From positions 645,725 to 709,724 of the forward strand of contig CAVQCJ010000004.1 in NCBI GenBank assembly GCA_963711005.1: DNA of 64,000 nt. The letters run 5' to 3'. The DNA is from CAVQCJ01 sp963711005 (GTDB taxonomy: Bacteria > Actinomycetota > Actinomycetes > Prado026). Positions 34,263-43,105 of this stretch are shown in pieces. The first letter of the stretch is position 1; every line of letters begins with the position of its first letter. The notes below the pieces were generated by a model. That model did no database searches and was not told the DNA's origin. It was given only the letters and a program-made list of their open reading frames with translations. Made by a program: the position numbers and the translations under genes.

Positions 34263-35185
34263 TGCTGGTCGTCCCGGCCGCGCTCGTCCATCTCGGCCAG
34301 GAACTGCTCGACCTGGGCCGCGATCTCCTCGCCGCTCGGAATCGGCGTCCCGTCACCCCCGGCGGCCGACCCCGGCACCCCGCCGGACTGCGCCACGAAG
34401 GCGTCGTACTGCTGCTCGAGCGCGGCCACCGCCTCGACGTTCTCCGGGTTCTGGGCGATCTGCGCGTCCGTCTCGGCGTCGGTGCGGTCGGCCGCCTCGC
34501 GCAGCGCGTCCAGCGGCAGCAGCAGCCCGGTCGCCGCGGACACGGCCTCCAGCAGCGCCAGCGCTGCGCGCGGGTACTCGGTCCCGGCCAGGTAGTGCGG
34601 GACGTGCGCCGCGAAGCCCATGGCCTGGTGCCCGGACCGGCCCAGCCGCAGCTCCAGCAGGCCGGACACGTGGCCGGGCACCTCGAGGGCTCCGACCCAG
34701 GACGTGCGACCCGCCACGAGCTCGGGGTCGGTGGCGTGCGCGGTCAGGCCCAGCGGCCGGGTGTGCGGCGCCGGCCAGGGGACGGCGTGCATCCCCACCG
34801 TGAGCGGCACGGCGAAACGGTCCACGAGGGAACCGACGGCGTCGGCGAACGCCTGCCAGCCGAAGTCCGGCTCCACGCCGTGCAGCAGCAGGAAGCTCGT
34901 CCCCGCGTCGTCGTGCAGGAGGCTCAGCTCGAGCTGGGGCAGGTCGACGGTCTCGTAGTGGTCGGACAGGAAGGTCATCCGCGGCCGCCGCGCCCGGTAG
35001 TCGTAGAGGGAGTCGATGTCGAAGGTCGCCAGCGAGGTGCTCTCCAACGTGCTCATGAGCTGCTCGACCGCAAGGCGGCCGGCGGCGCCGGCGTCGAGGA
35101 ACCCGGCGAGGCTGTGCAGCAGCACGGGCCGGCCCAGGTCGGCCGGCTGGGCATGCAGGGTGTACAGGTCGCGCGGGTCTCGCAC
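34259..35185 (-). CDS. PAC2 family protein
   Basis: A 308-residue PAC2 (proteasome assembly chaperone 2-like) protein as found in actinomycetes. LLHSLAGFLDAGAAGRLAVE is at residues about 18-37, followed by RPRMTFLSDHYETVDLPQLE, LLHGVEPDFGWQAFADAVGS and GFAAHVPHYLAGTEYPRAAL. The C-terminal 90 residues are acidic and helical (DAETDAQIAQNPENVEAVAA). GTG 35185 has AGGAGG upstream and is preferred over the longer open frame. Actinomycetes have proteasomes, but a role of PAC2 proteins in their assembly is not established. It is divergent from the PIG-L gene. Confidence 0.88.
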   Translation of the reverse strand: MRDPRDLYTLHAQPADLGRPVLLHSLAGFLDAGAAGRLAVEQLMSTLESTSLATFDIDSLYDYRARRPRMTFLSDHYETVDLPQLELSLLHDDAGTSFLLLHGVEPDFGWQAFADAVGSLVDRFAVPLTVGMHAVPWPAPHTRPLGLTAHATDPELVAGRTSWVGALEVPGHVSGLLELRLGRSGHQAMGFAAHVPHYLAGTEYPRAALALLEAVSAATGLLLPLDALREAADRTDAETDAQIAQNPENVEAVAALEQQYDAFVAQSGGVPGSAAGGDGTPIPSGEEIAAQVEQFLAEMDERGRDDQQ

Positions 35186-35287
35186 GGTCGACGCCTCCTG
35201 ACTCGAGGGTGCTGGTCCAGCATGCGGCAACCGATCCCAACACCTTCCTCGGGGTGCATCATCCCGCGAACGCCTAGGGTCCAGGGC

Positions 35288-36028
35288 ATGACAGAGACCT
35301 CCGCCGCCGGCGCGCCAGCAGCCCTCCAGCCGCTCGACATCGAGGTCGGCCGGGTCCTCGCCGTCGTGGCCCATCCCGACGACCTCGAGTACGGTGCCGC
35401 CGCGGCGGTCGCCGCCTGGACCGATGCCGGCCACGAGGTCGGGTACCTGCTGGCGACCCGGGGCGAGGCGGGGATCGACGGTATGGAACCGGCCAGGGCG
35501 GCCGCGGCGCGCGAGGCCGAGGAGCGGGAGAGCGCGGCTCTCGTGGGCGTCTCGACAGTGGAGTTCCTCGATCATCCGGACGGCGTGATCGAGTACGGGG
35601 TGCCGCTGCGCCGCGACATCGCCGCCGCGATCCGCCGGCACCGCCCCGACACGCTGCTGCTGTTCAACCACCGCGAGACCTGGGCGCCAGGGCGGCTCAA
35701 CTCCCCGGACCACATCAACGTGGGCCACGCCGCCCTGGACGCGGTCGGCGACGCGGGCAACCGGTGGATCTTCGCCGACCTCGGGCTGGACAAGCACTCG
35801 CCCAGCCACGCGCTCGTGACCGCGTCGCCGGCCAGCACGCACGCCCTGGACGTCACCGCCACCGTGGACCGGGCGGTCGCCTCGCTCGCCGCGCACCGCG
35901 CCTACCTGGAAGGGCTCGGCGACCACCCGATGTCCGACCCCGAGTTCCTGCGGTTCTTCCTCGAGCAGACCGGCCAGCGGTTCAAGGGCTCCGGGGCGGC
36001 CCTGTCCTTCGAGCTGTTCTCGTTCTAG
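35288..36028 (+). CDS. PIG-L family deacetylase
   Basis: A 246-residue zinc-dependent N-acetyl deacetylase of the LmbE/MshB superfamily. The zinc/catalytic motif VVAHPDDLEYGAAA is at residues about 23-36, DHPDGVIEYG lies near 97, and the second zinc ligand is in NSPDHINVGHAALDA. Members deacetylate N-acetylglucosamine derivatives, including in mycothiol synthesis and detoxification. This protein lacks other mycothiol genes beside it, so the substrate is not certain. ATG 35288 is the first in the family-like part of the frame. Confidence 0.88.
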   Translation: MTETSAAGAPAALQPLDIEVGRVLAVVAHPDDLEYGAAAAVAAWTDAGHEVGYLLATRGEAGIDGMEPARAAAAREAEERESAALVGVSTVEFLDHPDGVIEYGVPLRRDIAAAIRRHRPDTLLLFNHRETWAPGRLNSPDHINVGHAALDAVGDAGNRWIFADLGLDKHSPSHALVTASPASTHALDVTATVDRAVASLAAHRAYLEGLGDHPMSDPEFLRFFLEQTGQRFKGSGAALSFELFSF

Positions 36029-36039
36029 GCCGGCCGGCG

Positions 36040-37341
36040 ATGGCAACCGGGACCCTTGCAGCGCCGGTCGCGTCTCGCGCCGACCTGTCGGCGGCCGACC
36101 TCGTCCGGCGGCGCGAGCTCCGGCGGATGAAGACGATCGCGGCGTCGCTCCTGGCGGTGGCCGCGCTGGCGTACCTGCTGGCCGAACGGCTGGCCCGCAG
36201 CCAGGGCGACAGCGTGGCGACGTGGGTGCTGTACGCGCGGGCGGCTGCCGCGGCCGGGATGGTCGGCGGCCTCGCCGACTGGTTCGCGGTCACCGCGCTG
36301 TTCCGGCACCCGCTCGGGATCCCGGTGCCGCACACGGCGATTGTCCCGTCCCGCAAGGACGCGATCGGCCGCAGCCTCGGCGACTTCGTCGGCACGCACT
36401 TCCTGGTCCCGGACATCGTCCGCGGCCGGGTCCGGGGCATCCGCCCGGCCGCCAGGGCCGGGGCCTGGCTGGCCGTGGACGAGAACGCCGGACGGGTGGC
36501 CGCCGAGCTGGCCACGGCGTTGCGCGCAGTCTTCGGCGTCCTGCGCGACGACGACGTCCAGGCGGTGCTCGAGCAGATGGTGACCCGCCGGCTCGTCACG
36601 ATGCCGGCCGGGCCCGCGCTCGGGCGGGTTCTCGCCGGGGTGGTGGCCGACGGTTCGCACCACCGGCTCGTGGACCTGTCGCTGGACAACGCGCACCGGT
36701 GGCTGACCGAGAACCGGGCCACGGTGACCGCGGTGGTCGCGCGGCAGGCGCCGACCTGGTCGCCGCGGTTCGTGGACGAGCGGGTCGCCGAGCGGGTGTA
36801 CGCGGAGGTGCTGCGGGTGCTGACCGACGTCCGCGACCATCCCGACCACGAGCTGCGCGCCTCGCTGGACCGTTTCCTGGCCTCGTACGCCGAGGATCTC
36901 CTGCACGACGAGCGGACCCAGCGCCAGGCCGACGCGGCCAAGGCCGCCCTGCTGGAGCACCCGCAGGTCCGCCAGGCCGTGGCGGACACCGCGGCCACTG
37001 TGCGCCGGGTCGCCCTGGAGGCCGTCGACGACCCGGACGGGGAGCTGCGCCGCCGGGTGACGGCGGCGATCGCCTCGTTCGGGCTCCGGCTGGCGGCGGA
37101 CGCGGACCTGCAGGCGAAGGTGGACGGCTGGCTGGAGGACCTGGCCGCGCACGTGGCGGCCACGTACTCCGGCGAGCTGACGACGCTGATCACCGACACG
37201 GTCGAGCGTTGGGACGGGCGGCAGACCGCCCGCCGCATCGAGCTGCAGGTGGGCCGAGACCTGCAGTTCATCCGCATCAACGGCACCGTCGTCGGGGCGC
37301 TCGCGGGCCTGGCCATCGAGGTCCTCACGCACGCGTTCTGA
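36040..37341 (+). CDS. DUF445 (YjiN-like) membrane protein
   Basis: A 433-residue DUF445 protein. Hydrophobic helices lie at about residues 30-48 and 62-85, including the family segment GMVGGLADWFAVTALFRHPL followed by GIPVPHTAIVPSRKDAIGRS and LGDFVGTHFLVP. A long alpha-helical repeat-rich middle leads to a C-terminal helix INGTVVGALAGLAIEVLTH that is probably membrane-associated. Function is unknown across the family. It starts 11 bases after the PIG-L stop, so the two are likely co-transcribed. Confidence 0.9.
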   Translation: MATGTLAAPVASRADLSAADLVRRRELRRMKTIAASLLAVAALAYLLAERLARSQGDSVATWVLYARAAAAAGMVGGLADWFAVTALFRHPLGIPVPHTAIVPSRKDAIGRSLGDFVGTHFLVPDIVRGRVRGIRPAARAGAWLAVDENAGRVAAELATALRAVFGVLRDDDVQAVLEQMVTRRLVTMPAGPALGRVLAGVVADGSHHRLVDLSLDNAHRWLTENRATVTAVVARQAPTWSPRFVDERVAERVYAEVLRVLTDVRDHPDHELRASLDRFLASYAEDLLHDERTQRQADAAKAALLEHPQVRQAVADTAATVRRVALEAVDDPDGELRRRVTAAIASFGLRLAADADLQAKVDGWLEDLAAHVAATYSGELTTLITDTVERWDGRQTARRIELQVGRDLQFIRINGTVVGALAGLAIEVLTHAF

Positions 37342-37420
37342 TGGGGTCGGCGGGGCCGGTGGGGACGGCGTGGCGACATTCGGCGGCTCGCGTCGACACC
37401 ACCGCAGGGGCAGTGGTGGT

Positions 37421-37824
37421 ACAGCGGAAAAGATCTTGGAAGATTCTTCCGAAAGGCCCTTGCGCCCCACGTCGAAGGTCCCGTAGAAATCTCCCCACGC
37501 CAGCGGGATCGGCGGACCAGCCGGGGGAAACCCCAGCACCTGCAAGGGTTTGAGGCGACTCTCCCGAGCGGGGGTCCACCACTCGAAGGCGGGCCGGCCG
37601 AAGACCGGCGCACCGAGTCCCCAGGGCAACCCGGGGACGCCGCGGGTGACGACGCGGCGGTGCGCACGGGTCGGGCGGCGGCCGCGAATCCGCGCGGAGC
37701 CCGGGCGACCGGGTCGCGCGCGGAACCTTGCGTCACAGGGTGCCGACCTGGACCGGGCGACCGGATCGGGACAGGCAGTGGTCATGCGTAGGGCCCCGCG
37801 GACTCATACTTCGCGGGGCCCTAC
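37421..37824 (+). ncRNA. Candidate structured non-coding RNA (new or unrecognised family)
   Basis: The 560 bases between the DUF445 stop (37341) and the AKR start (37902) contain no convincing gene but fold strongly. A palindrome GGAAGA-T-TCTTCC is at 37438-37450 in a locally AT-richer patch. Stem GCGCACC/GGTGCGC (37608-37614 with 37659-37665) encloses two adjacent hairpins: GTCCCC-A-GGG-CAA-CCC-GGGGAC (37617-37638) and GCCGCG-8-CGCGGC (37639-37658). Together these form a three-way junction. GCCGG/CCGGC (37593-37609) precedes it and a terminator hairpin ends the stretch at 37824. A hairpin at 37398-37420 may end the DUF445 transcript. The block does not match the RNase P, tmRNA, SRP, cobalamin or ydaO consensus I can recall. 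The 5' end is a guess. Confidence 0.42.
37788..37824 (+). terminator. Strong intrinsic-type hairpin
   Basis: GTAGGGCCCCGCG (37788-37800) pairs perfectly over 13 bp with 37812-37824, around an 11-base loop. It lies 446 bases after the DUF445 stop and 77 bases before the AKR start. That distance suggests it ends an independent transcript from the gene-free stretch. No T-run follows. Confidence 0.7.
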
Positions 37825-37901
37825 TCCTGTCTGGGGACCATGCTGCCATCCTGGCCGCCCCCGCCGAGCGTGCGACACGCCCGACAGGCAGGATGGGTGA
37901 C

Positions 37902-38936
37902 ATGCCTCACGACCCGTACGCAGCAGCCCCGGACCGCTACCAGGGGATGGACTACCGCCGGACCGGCCGCTGGGGGCTGCGGCTCCCGGCACTCTCGCTC
38001 GGCCTCTGGCACAACTTCGGCGACGACCGGGCCATCGACGACCAGCGGGCCATCCTGCGGCGGGCGTTCGACCTTGGCGTCACCCACTTCGACCTGGCGA
38101 ACAACTACGGCCCGCCGTACGGGTCGGCGGAGGCCAACTTCGGCCGGGTCATGCGCGAGGACCTCCGGCCGTACCGGGACGAGCTGGTGGTCTCGACGAA
38201 GGCCGGGTACGACATGTGGCCCGGACCGTACGGCGAGTGGGGCTCGCGCAAGTACCTGCTGGCGTCGTTGGACCAGAGCCTTGGCCGGATGGGACTCGAC
38301 TACGTCGACATCTTCTACTCGCACCGGTTCGACCCGGACACCCCGCTGGAGGAGACCGTCGGCGCCCTGGTCACCGCGGTGCGCTCGGGGCGGGCCCTGT
38401 ACGCCGGCGTCTCCTCGTACTCCCCGGAGCGCACCGCCGAGGCGGCCGCGCTGCTGCGGGCCGAGGGCGTGCCGCTGCTGATCCACCAGCCGTCGTACTC
38501 CCTGCTGAACCGCTGGATCGAGGGCGGCCTGCTGGACACCCTCGCCGACGTGGGGGCGGGCTGCATCACCTTCTCGCCGCTGGCCCAGGGGATGCTGACC
38601 GACAAGTACCTGGAGGGGATCCCGGCCGGCTCCCGGGCCAGCCAGGGCAAGTCCCTCGACCCGGCCCTGCTGGACGAGCGGAACCTGACCCACGTCCGGG
38701 CGCTGGCGGCGATCGCCGCCGCCCGCGGCCAGTCCCTGGCCCAGATGGCCCTGCTGTGGACCCTGCGCGACCCGCGGGTGACCTCGACGCTCGTCGGGGC
38801 CAGCAGCGTGCGCCAGCTCGAGGACAACGTCGCCGCCCTGTCCGGCCCGCCCCTGACCGAGCCCGAGCTGACCGCGATCGATGCGCACGCCGTCGAGGGC
38901 GGGATCAACCTGTGGGCGCGCAGCTCGTCGGCGTGA
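37902..38936 (+). CDS. Aldo/keto reductase (YghZ-like)
   Basis: A 344-residue aldo/keto reductase resembling the YghZ/Kv-beta-like group that reduces L-glyceraldehyde 3-phosphate. It begins MDYRRTGRWGLRLPALSLG, has HFDLANNYGPPYGSAEANFG (catalytic Asp and Tyr), VVSTKAGYDMWPGPYGEWGS (Lys) and IFYSHRFDPDTPLEETVGAL (His). The C-terminus is TSTLVGASSVRQLEDNVAAL. ATG 37902 (MPHDPYAAAP) is preferred; ATG 37893 is possible. The stop overlaps the DUF2236 GTG by 4 bases. Confidence 0.92.
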   Translation: MPHDPYAAAPDRYQGMDYRRTGRWGLRLPALSLGLWHNFGDDRAIDDQRAILRRAFDLGVTHFDLANNYGPPYGSAEANFGRVMREDLRPYRDELVVSTKAGYDMWPGPYGEWGSRKYLLASLDQSLGRMGLDYVDIFYSHRFDPDTPLEETVGALVTAVRSGRALYAGVSSYSPERTAEAAALLRAEGVPLLIHQPSYSLLNRWIEGGLLDTLADVGAGCITFSPLAQGMLTDKYLEGIPAGSRASQGKSLDPALLDERNLTHVRALAAIAAARGQSLAQMALLWTLRDPRVTSTLVGASSVRQLEDNVAALSGPPLTEPELTAIDAHAVEGGINLWARSSSA

Positions 38937-39823
38937 CCGACCCGCGCGCTGCCGCCTCGGCCGTCATGACCCGCGCCGTACGGCGCATGCTGGCTGGCTC
39001 GGCGGACGGACGGCCGCAGTGGCTGACCTCGCTCGCCGACCCCGGGGACGCCGGCTGGTTCGGCCCCGGCAGTGGGATGTGGGCGGTGCACGGCTCGCTG
39101 TCCACCCTCGTGGGCGGCGTCCGGGCGCTGCTGCTGCAGTCCGCGCACCCGCTGGCCCTCGCCGGCGTCGTCCAGCACTCGGACTACCGCAGCGACCCGC
39201 TCGGCCGGCTGCAGCGGACCAACCGGTTCCTGACCACGACGACCTACGGGAGCTCGACGCAGGCCGAGCGGGCGGTGCGCCGGGTGAGCGCGGCGCACGC
39301 GGCGGTGGCCGGGACGGCGGCGGACGGTCGGCGGTACGCCGCGGCCGACCCCCGGCTCCTGCTGTGGGTCCACGTCGCGCTCACCGACTCCATGCTGGTG
39401 GCGGCCAGGGCGTACGGGCCGGTCGACGTCGACCCGGACGGGTACGTCGCGGACGCCGCGGTGGTGGCCCGGGCTCTCGGCGTCCCGGACCCTCCGCGCA
39501 CTGCCGGCGAGCTGTCCACGGTGCTCGAGGCCTACCTGCCGGAGCTGTCCGCCGACGACAGCACCCGTGAGGTGGTCCGGTTCCTGCTGGCGCCGCCGCT
39601 GCCGCTGGCGGCGCAGCCCGCCTACCAGGTGCTGTGCCGGGCCGCGGTCGACCTGCTGCCGAGGTGGGGGACCGAGCTGCTCGGGCTGCCGGACCGGCCG
39701 GGCTTCGTCCGGGCCGCCGACCGGGCCGCCTGCGCCACGCTGCTGGGGAGCCTGCGGCGGGTGCTCGGCCCGCAGTCGCCGGGGGAGCGGGCCGCCCGCA
39801 GCCGACCTGCCGCGGACACCTAG
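38933..39823 (+). CDS. DUF2236 / MpaB-Lcp-like oxygenase family protein
   Basis: A 296-residue protein of the DUF2236 (oxygenase MpaB family) type. Family features are GSGMWAVHGSLSTLVGGVRA, LLQSAHPLALAGVVQHSDY (a heme-ligand-type His region), DPLGRLQRTNRFLTTTTYGS and LLLWVHVALTDSMLVAARAY. Members related to Lcp and MpaB bind heme b and oxidise rubber or other substrates; a heme role here is an inference. The GTG start overlaps the AKR stop (GTGA), so both enzymes are probably produced together. Confidence 0.88.
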   Translation: MTDPRAAASAVMTRAVRRMLAGSADGRPQWLTSLADPGDAGWFGPGSGMWAVHGSLSTLVGGVRALLLQSAHPLALAGVVQHSDYRSDPLGRLQRTNRFLTTTTYGSSTQAERAVRRVSAAHAAVAGTAADGRRYAAADPRLLLWVHVALTDSMLVAARAYGPVDVDPDGYVADAAVVARALGVPDPPRTAGELSTVLEAYLPELSADDSTREVVRFLLAPPLPLAAQPAYQVLCRAAVDLLPRWGTELLGLPDRPGFVRAADRAACATLLGSLRRVLGPQSPGERAARSRPAADT

Positions 39824-40467
39824 TCGAGTCGGACGGTGCCGTTCGGGGTCATCACGTGCACGGCCTGAAGGCCGGGCGCCTCGTCCTCGACCCAGTCGAC
39901 CTCGATGCCGTCCAGCGGGTGGGTGGACGGCTCGCCCAGCCACGCGGCGACGGTGTCCGCGTCGCCGCCGATCTCCATCCGCTCCAGCCGCAGGTCCGGC
40001 CGGCCACCCGCCGACGGGTGCTGGGACGGGTCGCACAGCCACTGCACGAAGAACGGGAGCTGCGGGTCGTCGATCAGGTCGAGCACGCCGATCTGCCGCC
40101 AGCGCAGGTCGTAGCCGTCGGGCCGGTGCCGGTTGCCGCCGACGCCGGAGCGGCCGAGCCGCGCCTCGACGACGGCGAGGTCGTCGACGGCGACTACCCA
40201 GCCGAGCCAGCCGCCGCCCTCCTCGGCCCGCGCCCGCACCGCCTGGCCGAAGGGCTCCTTGTCGGCCGCGGGATGCTCCAGGGCGGCGACCACCTCGACG
40301 TACGTTCCGCCGGCCAGCGGGAGGACGAAGTTCCGGGTGCCGAACCTCGGGTGCAGCCCGCCATCGGTGAACGGTGCGCCGATCGCCGCGCCCAGGCGCT
40401 GGACGGTGTCCGCGAGGTGGGCCGGCTCGGTCGCGTAGGACACGTGGTCGAGGCGCATGCCGGGCAT
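39820..40467 (-). CDS. VOC (glyoxalase-like) family protein
   Basis: A 215-residue protein of the glyoxalase-like VOC superfamily. MRLDHVSYATEPAHLADTVQ is the first beta-alpha unit with the metal-type His, GTRNFVLPLAGGTYVEVVAA follows, and a second unit lies toward the C-terminus (RLERMEIGGDADTVAAWLGE, VHVMTPNGTVRL). The start may be ATG 40467 or the ATG three codons in. The stop overlaps the DUF2236 stop in convergent orientation. No substrate can be assigned. Confidence 0.85.
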   Translation of the reverse strand: MPGMRLDHVSYATEPAHLADTVQRLGAAIGAPFTDGGLHPRFGTRNFVLPLAGGTYVEVVAALEHPAADKEPFGQAVRARAEEGGGWLGWVVAVDDLAVVEARLGRSGVGGNRHRPDGYDLRWRQIGVLDLIDDPQLPFFVQWLCDPSQHPSAGGRPDLRLERMEIGGDADTVAAWLGEPSTHPLDGIEVDWVEDEAPGLQAVHVMTPNGTVRLD

Positions 40468-40624
40468 CCTGCCTCATGGCTCCGGCGTCCCCGGCGCGGG
40501 GGTGCCGGCGGTGCCGGATGCCCCTCCAGGGGTCTGCTCCAGGCCGGGCCGACTGCCACCGGAACGGCTCCTTAGACCCGTTCGGGTGATCGGGTCGCTC
40601 AGGGTCGTGCCCGATAGACCGGGC

Positions 40625-41398
40625 ATGAGCCTGACGCGGCGCCTTTGGCTGTGTGCTGTCGCGGCGGCCGGCGCCGTGCTGGTGTCGACGATGGCGGCGC
40701 CAGGGGCGTCGGCATCCACCGCCGGGTCGTTCGTCTCGCTGGTGAACTCGGCACGGGGGTCGGCCGGGCTGCACGGGTACGCGGTGTCCTCGCAGCTCGC
40801 CGCGGTCGCCCAGGGCCAGGCCCAGCGGATGGCGTCCCAGCAGCGGCTCTACCACAACCCGGGACTGGCCTCGCAGGTCACCAGCTGGAAGTACGTGGGC
40901 GAGAACGTCGGCTACGGCCCCGACGTGAGCACCCTCTTCAGCGCCTTCATGCACAGCCCCGCGCACAAGGCGAACATCCTCGACCACGACTTCACCCAGA
41001 TCGGTGTCGGCGCGGTCACCGTGAACGGCACGATCTGGGTGTCGATGGTCTTCCGCGACCCGCTGCACTCGACCTCGTCCAGGCCCTCCGTCAAGCCGCG
41101 GAGCACGAAGGCCGCCACCAAGAAGAGGAGCGCCGCGCCCACCCACAGCGCGGTCCGGACCGTCGTCCCGGCCAAGAGCCTGCTGGCCGCGACCGCCGCG
41201 GCCGACCGGGCGCCGGGGCTGGTCTGCTCAGCGACGGCGGCCGCCGCCGACCGGGTCCGGGACGTCACCGCCCTGGACCGCAGCGCCCGGCTCGTCGAGT
41301 CCGGTCAGCTGGTCGTCCGGGGCTTCCAGTGCGGCCGCTCGCTCCCGATGACCGGTGTGCTGGACGACGCCACCCTCAAGGCCCTCACCCAGGTCTGA
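40625..41398 (+). CDS. Secreted CAP/SCP-domain protein
   Basis: A 257-residue secreted protein. It has a signal peptide (LWLCAVAAAGAVLVSTMAAPGASA, cleavage near residue 31) and a bacterial CAP domain (residues about 33-140) with FVSLVNSARGSAGLHGYAVS, ENVGYGPDVSTLF and HSPAHKANILDHDFTQIGVG, including conserved His and Glu positions. A Lys/Arg/Thr-rich linker (about 150-175) leads to a C-terminal region with two Cys and LPMTGVLDDATLKALTQV, which resembles part of a peptidoglycan-binding helix pair. A role at the cell wall is likely. A hairpin follows the stop. Confidence 0.87.
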   Translation: MSLTRRLWLCAVAAAGAVLVSTMAAPGASASTAGSFVSLVNSARGSAGLHGYAVSSQLAAVAQGQAQRMASQQRLYHNPGLASQVTSWKYVGENVGYGPDVSTLFSAFMHSPAHKANILDHDFTQIGVGAVTVNGTIWVSMVFRDPLHSTSSRPSVKPRSTKAATKKRSAAPTHSAVRTVVPAKSLLAATAAADRAPGLVCSATAAAADRVRDVTALDRSARLVESGQLVVRGFQCGRSLPMTGVLDDATLKALTQV

Positions 41399-41403
41399 CC
41401 GCC

Positions 41404-41428
41404 CACCCCTGCGACCGAAGTCGGGGTG
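41404..41428 (+). terminator. Hairpin downstream of CAP-domain gene
   Basis: CACCC (41404-41408) pairs with GGGTG (41424-41428), and CGAC (41412-41415) pairs with GTCG (41420-41423) inside it, with a CGAA loop. It begins 6 bases after the stop codon. A likely terminator without a T-run. Confidence 0.5.
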
Positions 41429-41506
41429 TGGGGCTGGTCACGCTGGCCGCGTGGCCGCATATAGCGCATACCGGCAGGAAGCGGGGCACAGGTTACCCTC
41501 GCGGAC

Positions 41507-41803
41507 ATGCCGGGCACTTGGACCTTCCTGACCAACCACGCACACGTCCTCGTCACCGTCGCGTCCGACCCCGACGCGCGGCTGCGTGAGATCGCGGCGC
41601 GGGTCGGGATCACCGAGCGCGCAGCTCAGCTCATCGTGGGTGACCTGGAGGCCGCCGGCTACCTGAGCAAGGAGCGGGTGGGACGGCGGAACCGGTACCA
41701 GCTGCACGCCGGCGGACGCTTCCGGCACCCGGCCGAAGCCGAGCGTTCGGTCGACAGCCTGCTCGCGATCTTCCTGGACGAGGGACCGCGCGCCGGCCGC
41801 TGA
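41507..41803 (+). CDS. MarR-like winged-helix regulator
   Basis: A 98-residue winged helix-turn-helix protein. The recognition region is DARLREIAARVGITERAAQLIVGDLEAAGYLSKERVGRRNRYQLH, of which only the core need be noted: ITERAAQLIVGDLEAAGYL and the wing VGRRNRYQL. It probably acts as a DNA-binding repressor; the signal is unknown. Upstream, GCATATAGCGCATA at 41458-41471 is an AT-rich patch in GC-rich DNA that could include an operator or promoter element. It is convergent with the coiled-coil gene, whose stop is only 4 bases away. Confidence 0.82.
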   Translation: MPGTWTFLTNHAHVLVTVASDPDARLREIAARVGITERAAQLIVGDLEAAGYLSKERVGRRNRYQLHAGGRFRHPAEAERSVDSLLAIFLDEGPRAGR

Positions 41804-41806
41804 GGC

Positions 41807-43033
41807 TCAGCTCTCGAGCTGCTCGGCGACGGCCTCGCGGTCGGGGCTGGTGGCTTCCTCGAGCTGCGTCATCAGGTCGTCGCGCTCGGAGCGCACATCG
41901 CCGAGGCGCTGCTCGGCCCCGGCGAGGGACGCGGCCAGCTCGGTGATCTGCGCCTGGGCCTCGCGGTGCCGGATCTGCCAGTCCTGCGCCTCGTTCGCCG
42001 CAGACCGCACCCGGACCTCGGCGGCGGCCAGCTTGCCCTCGAGCTCGGTCTGGACCCGGGTCAGATCGGCCTGGAGCTGCTGCGCATAGGCGACAGCGTT
42101 GTCGGCCCGGTGCTCGGCGGCGGCCCGACGCGCGTCGCTGGCCTCGACCAGCGTGCGCATCGAGCGCACCTCGTCGTCCGCCGGCGGGACCGGCAGCAAC
42201 GGGGCGACGGGGACGGCAGCGACCGGCTCCAGGGCGACGGGCGCTGGGGCGACCAGCTCGGTGGCGGCTGCCTCGGCGGCGACCGGCTCCGTCGGGACGG
42301 GCTCGGCGGACACGGGCTGGCTGTCGACCGCCTCCGCGACCGACTCAGGGGCGACCTCCACCTGCTGCGGGAGGACGTCGGCCGCGACCGCGTCGGACCC
42401 GTCCGCGACTGCGTACCCGACCGGGGGACCCCAGGGTGCGGGCGTGGCCGGCTCGGCGTCCGCGACGACTCCGACGCCGACATCGGTCGGCCAGGCGGCG
42501 ACCGGGGCGGGCGGACCCTCGAGCTGGGCCTCCTGCTCGTCGGGCGTGCCGTCGGCCTTGCGCGGCCGGCGGAGCTGCATGCCCAGGAACCGCTTGGCTC
42601 CGGGGGCCGCGGCGTCCGCATCCGCCGTCTCGGTCACGGGAACTCCGCCACCGGGGAAGACCGGGACGGAGACCGGCGGCGGGATCGCCCCGGAGTACAC
42701 CAGCGGGCTCGGGCCGGCGGGCGCCGGTCCTGCGGCGGGCGGTTCGCCGACGGGCTGTGCCGGAACGGCCTGCTCGGCGACTGGCTGGTCTGTGACGGGC
42801 TGCTCCGGAACGGCCTGCTCGGCGACGGGCTGGTCGGCGAACGGCTGCGCGGCGTCATCGGTCCACGGGTTGACCGGCGTCGAGGGCTGGGCCCAGGTCG
42901 GGTCGACTGCGGGCTGCACGGGCTCGGGCTCGGCCTGGCGTGCCTTGCGGCCGGCCTGGACCGGCAGGATGTCGACTGCCGCCTGGGCCTGGGGCATGGC
43001 TCCAGGATCGGCGTCGTACGGCTCCGCAGACAT
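41807..43033 (-). CDS. Pro/Ala/Val-rich protein with C-terminal coiled coil
   Basis: A 408-residue protein with no recognised family. The first about 280 residues are low-complexity Pro/Ala/Val/Gln with tandem pieces of the form QPVAEQAVPEQPVTD. A conserved-looking LGMQLRRPRKADGTPDEQEA lies near residue 150. The last about 110 residues form a predicted coiled coil with heptad-like spacing (AYAQQLQADLTRVQTELEGK, LAASLAGAEQRLGDVRSERD). ATG 43033 has GGAGG four bases upstream. It may be a structural or polar-growth-type scaffold, but this is only inferred from composition. Confidence 0.7.
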   Translation of the reverse strand: MSAEPYDADPGAMPQAQAAVDILPVQAGRKARQAEPEPVQPAVDPTWAQPSTPVNPWTDDAAQPFADQPVAEQAVPEQPVTDQPVAEQAVPAQPVGEPPAAGPAPAGPSPLVYSGAIPPPVSVPVFPGGGVPVTETADADAAAPGAKRFLGMQLRRPRKADGTPDEQEAQLEGPPAPVAAWPTDVGVGVVADAEPATPAPWGPPVGYAVADGSDAVAADVLPQQVEVAPESVAEAVDSQPVSAEPVPTEPVAAEAAATELVAPAPVALEPVAAVPVAPLLPVPPADDEVRSMRTLVEASDARRAAAEHRADNAVAYAQQLQADLTRVQTELEGKLAAAEVRVRSAANEAQDWQIRHREAQAQITELAASLAGAEQRLGDVRSERDDLMTQLEEATSPDREAVAEQLES

Positions 43034-43105
43034 CGGACCTCCACCGGCGAGACGGCTAGTCAAGGCTGTATCGGCGCGAGGTCCCGGCACCTTGACGCAC
43101 GGTGA

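Noticed and set aside
36025..37785. Long antisense open frame over DUF445 and the gene-free stretch
   Set aside because: It mainly mirrors DUF445. The part over the gene-free stretch looks somewhat protein-like (WGDFYGTFDVGRKG) but has no start or domain that I could support.
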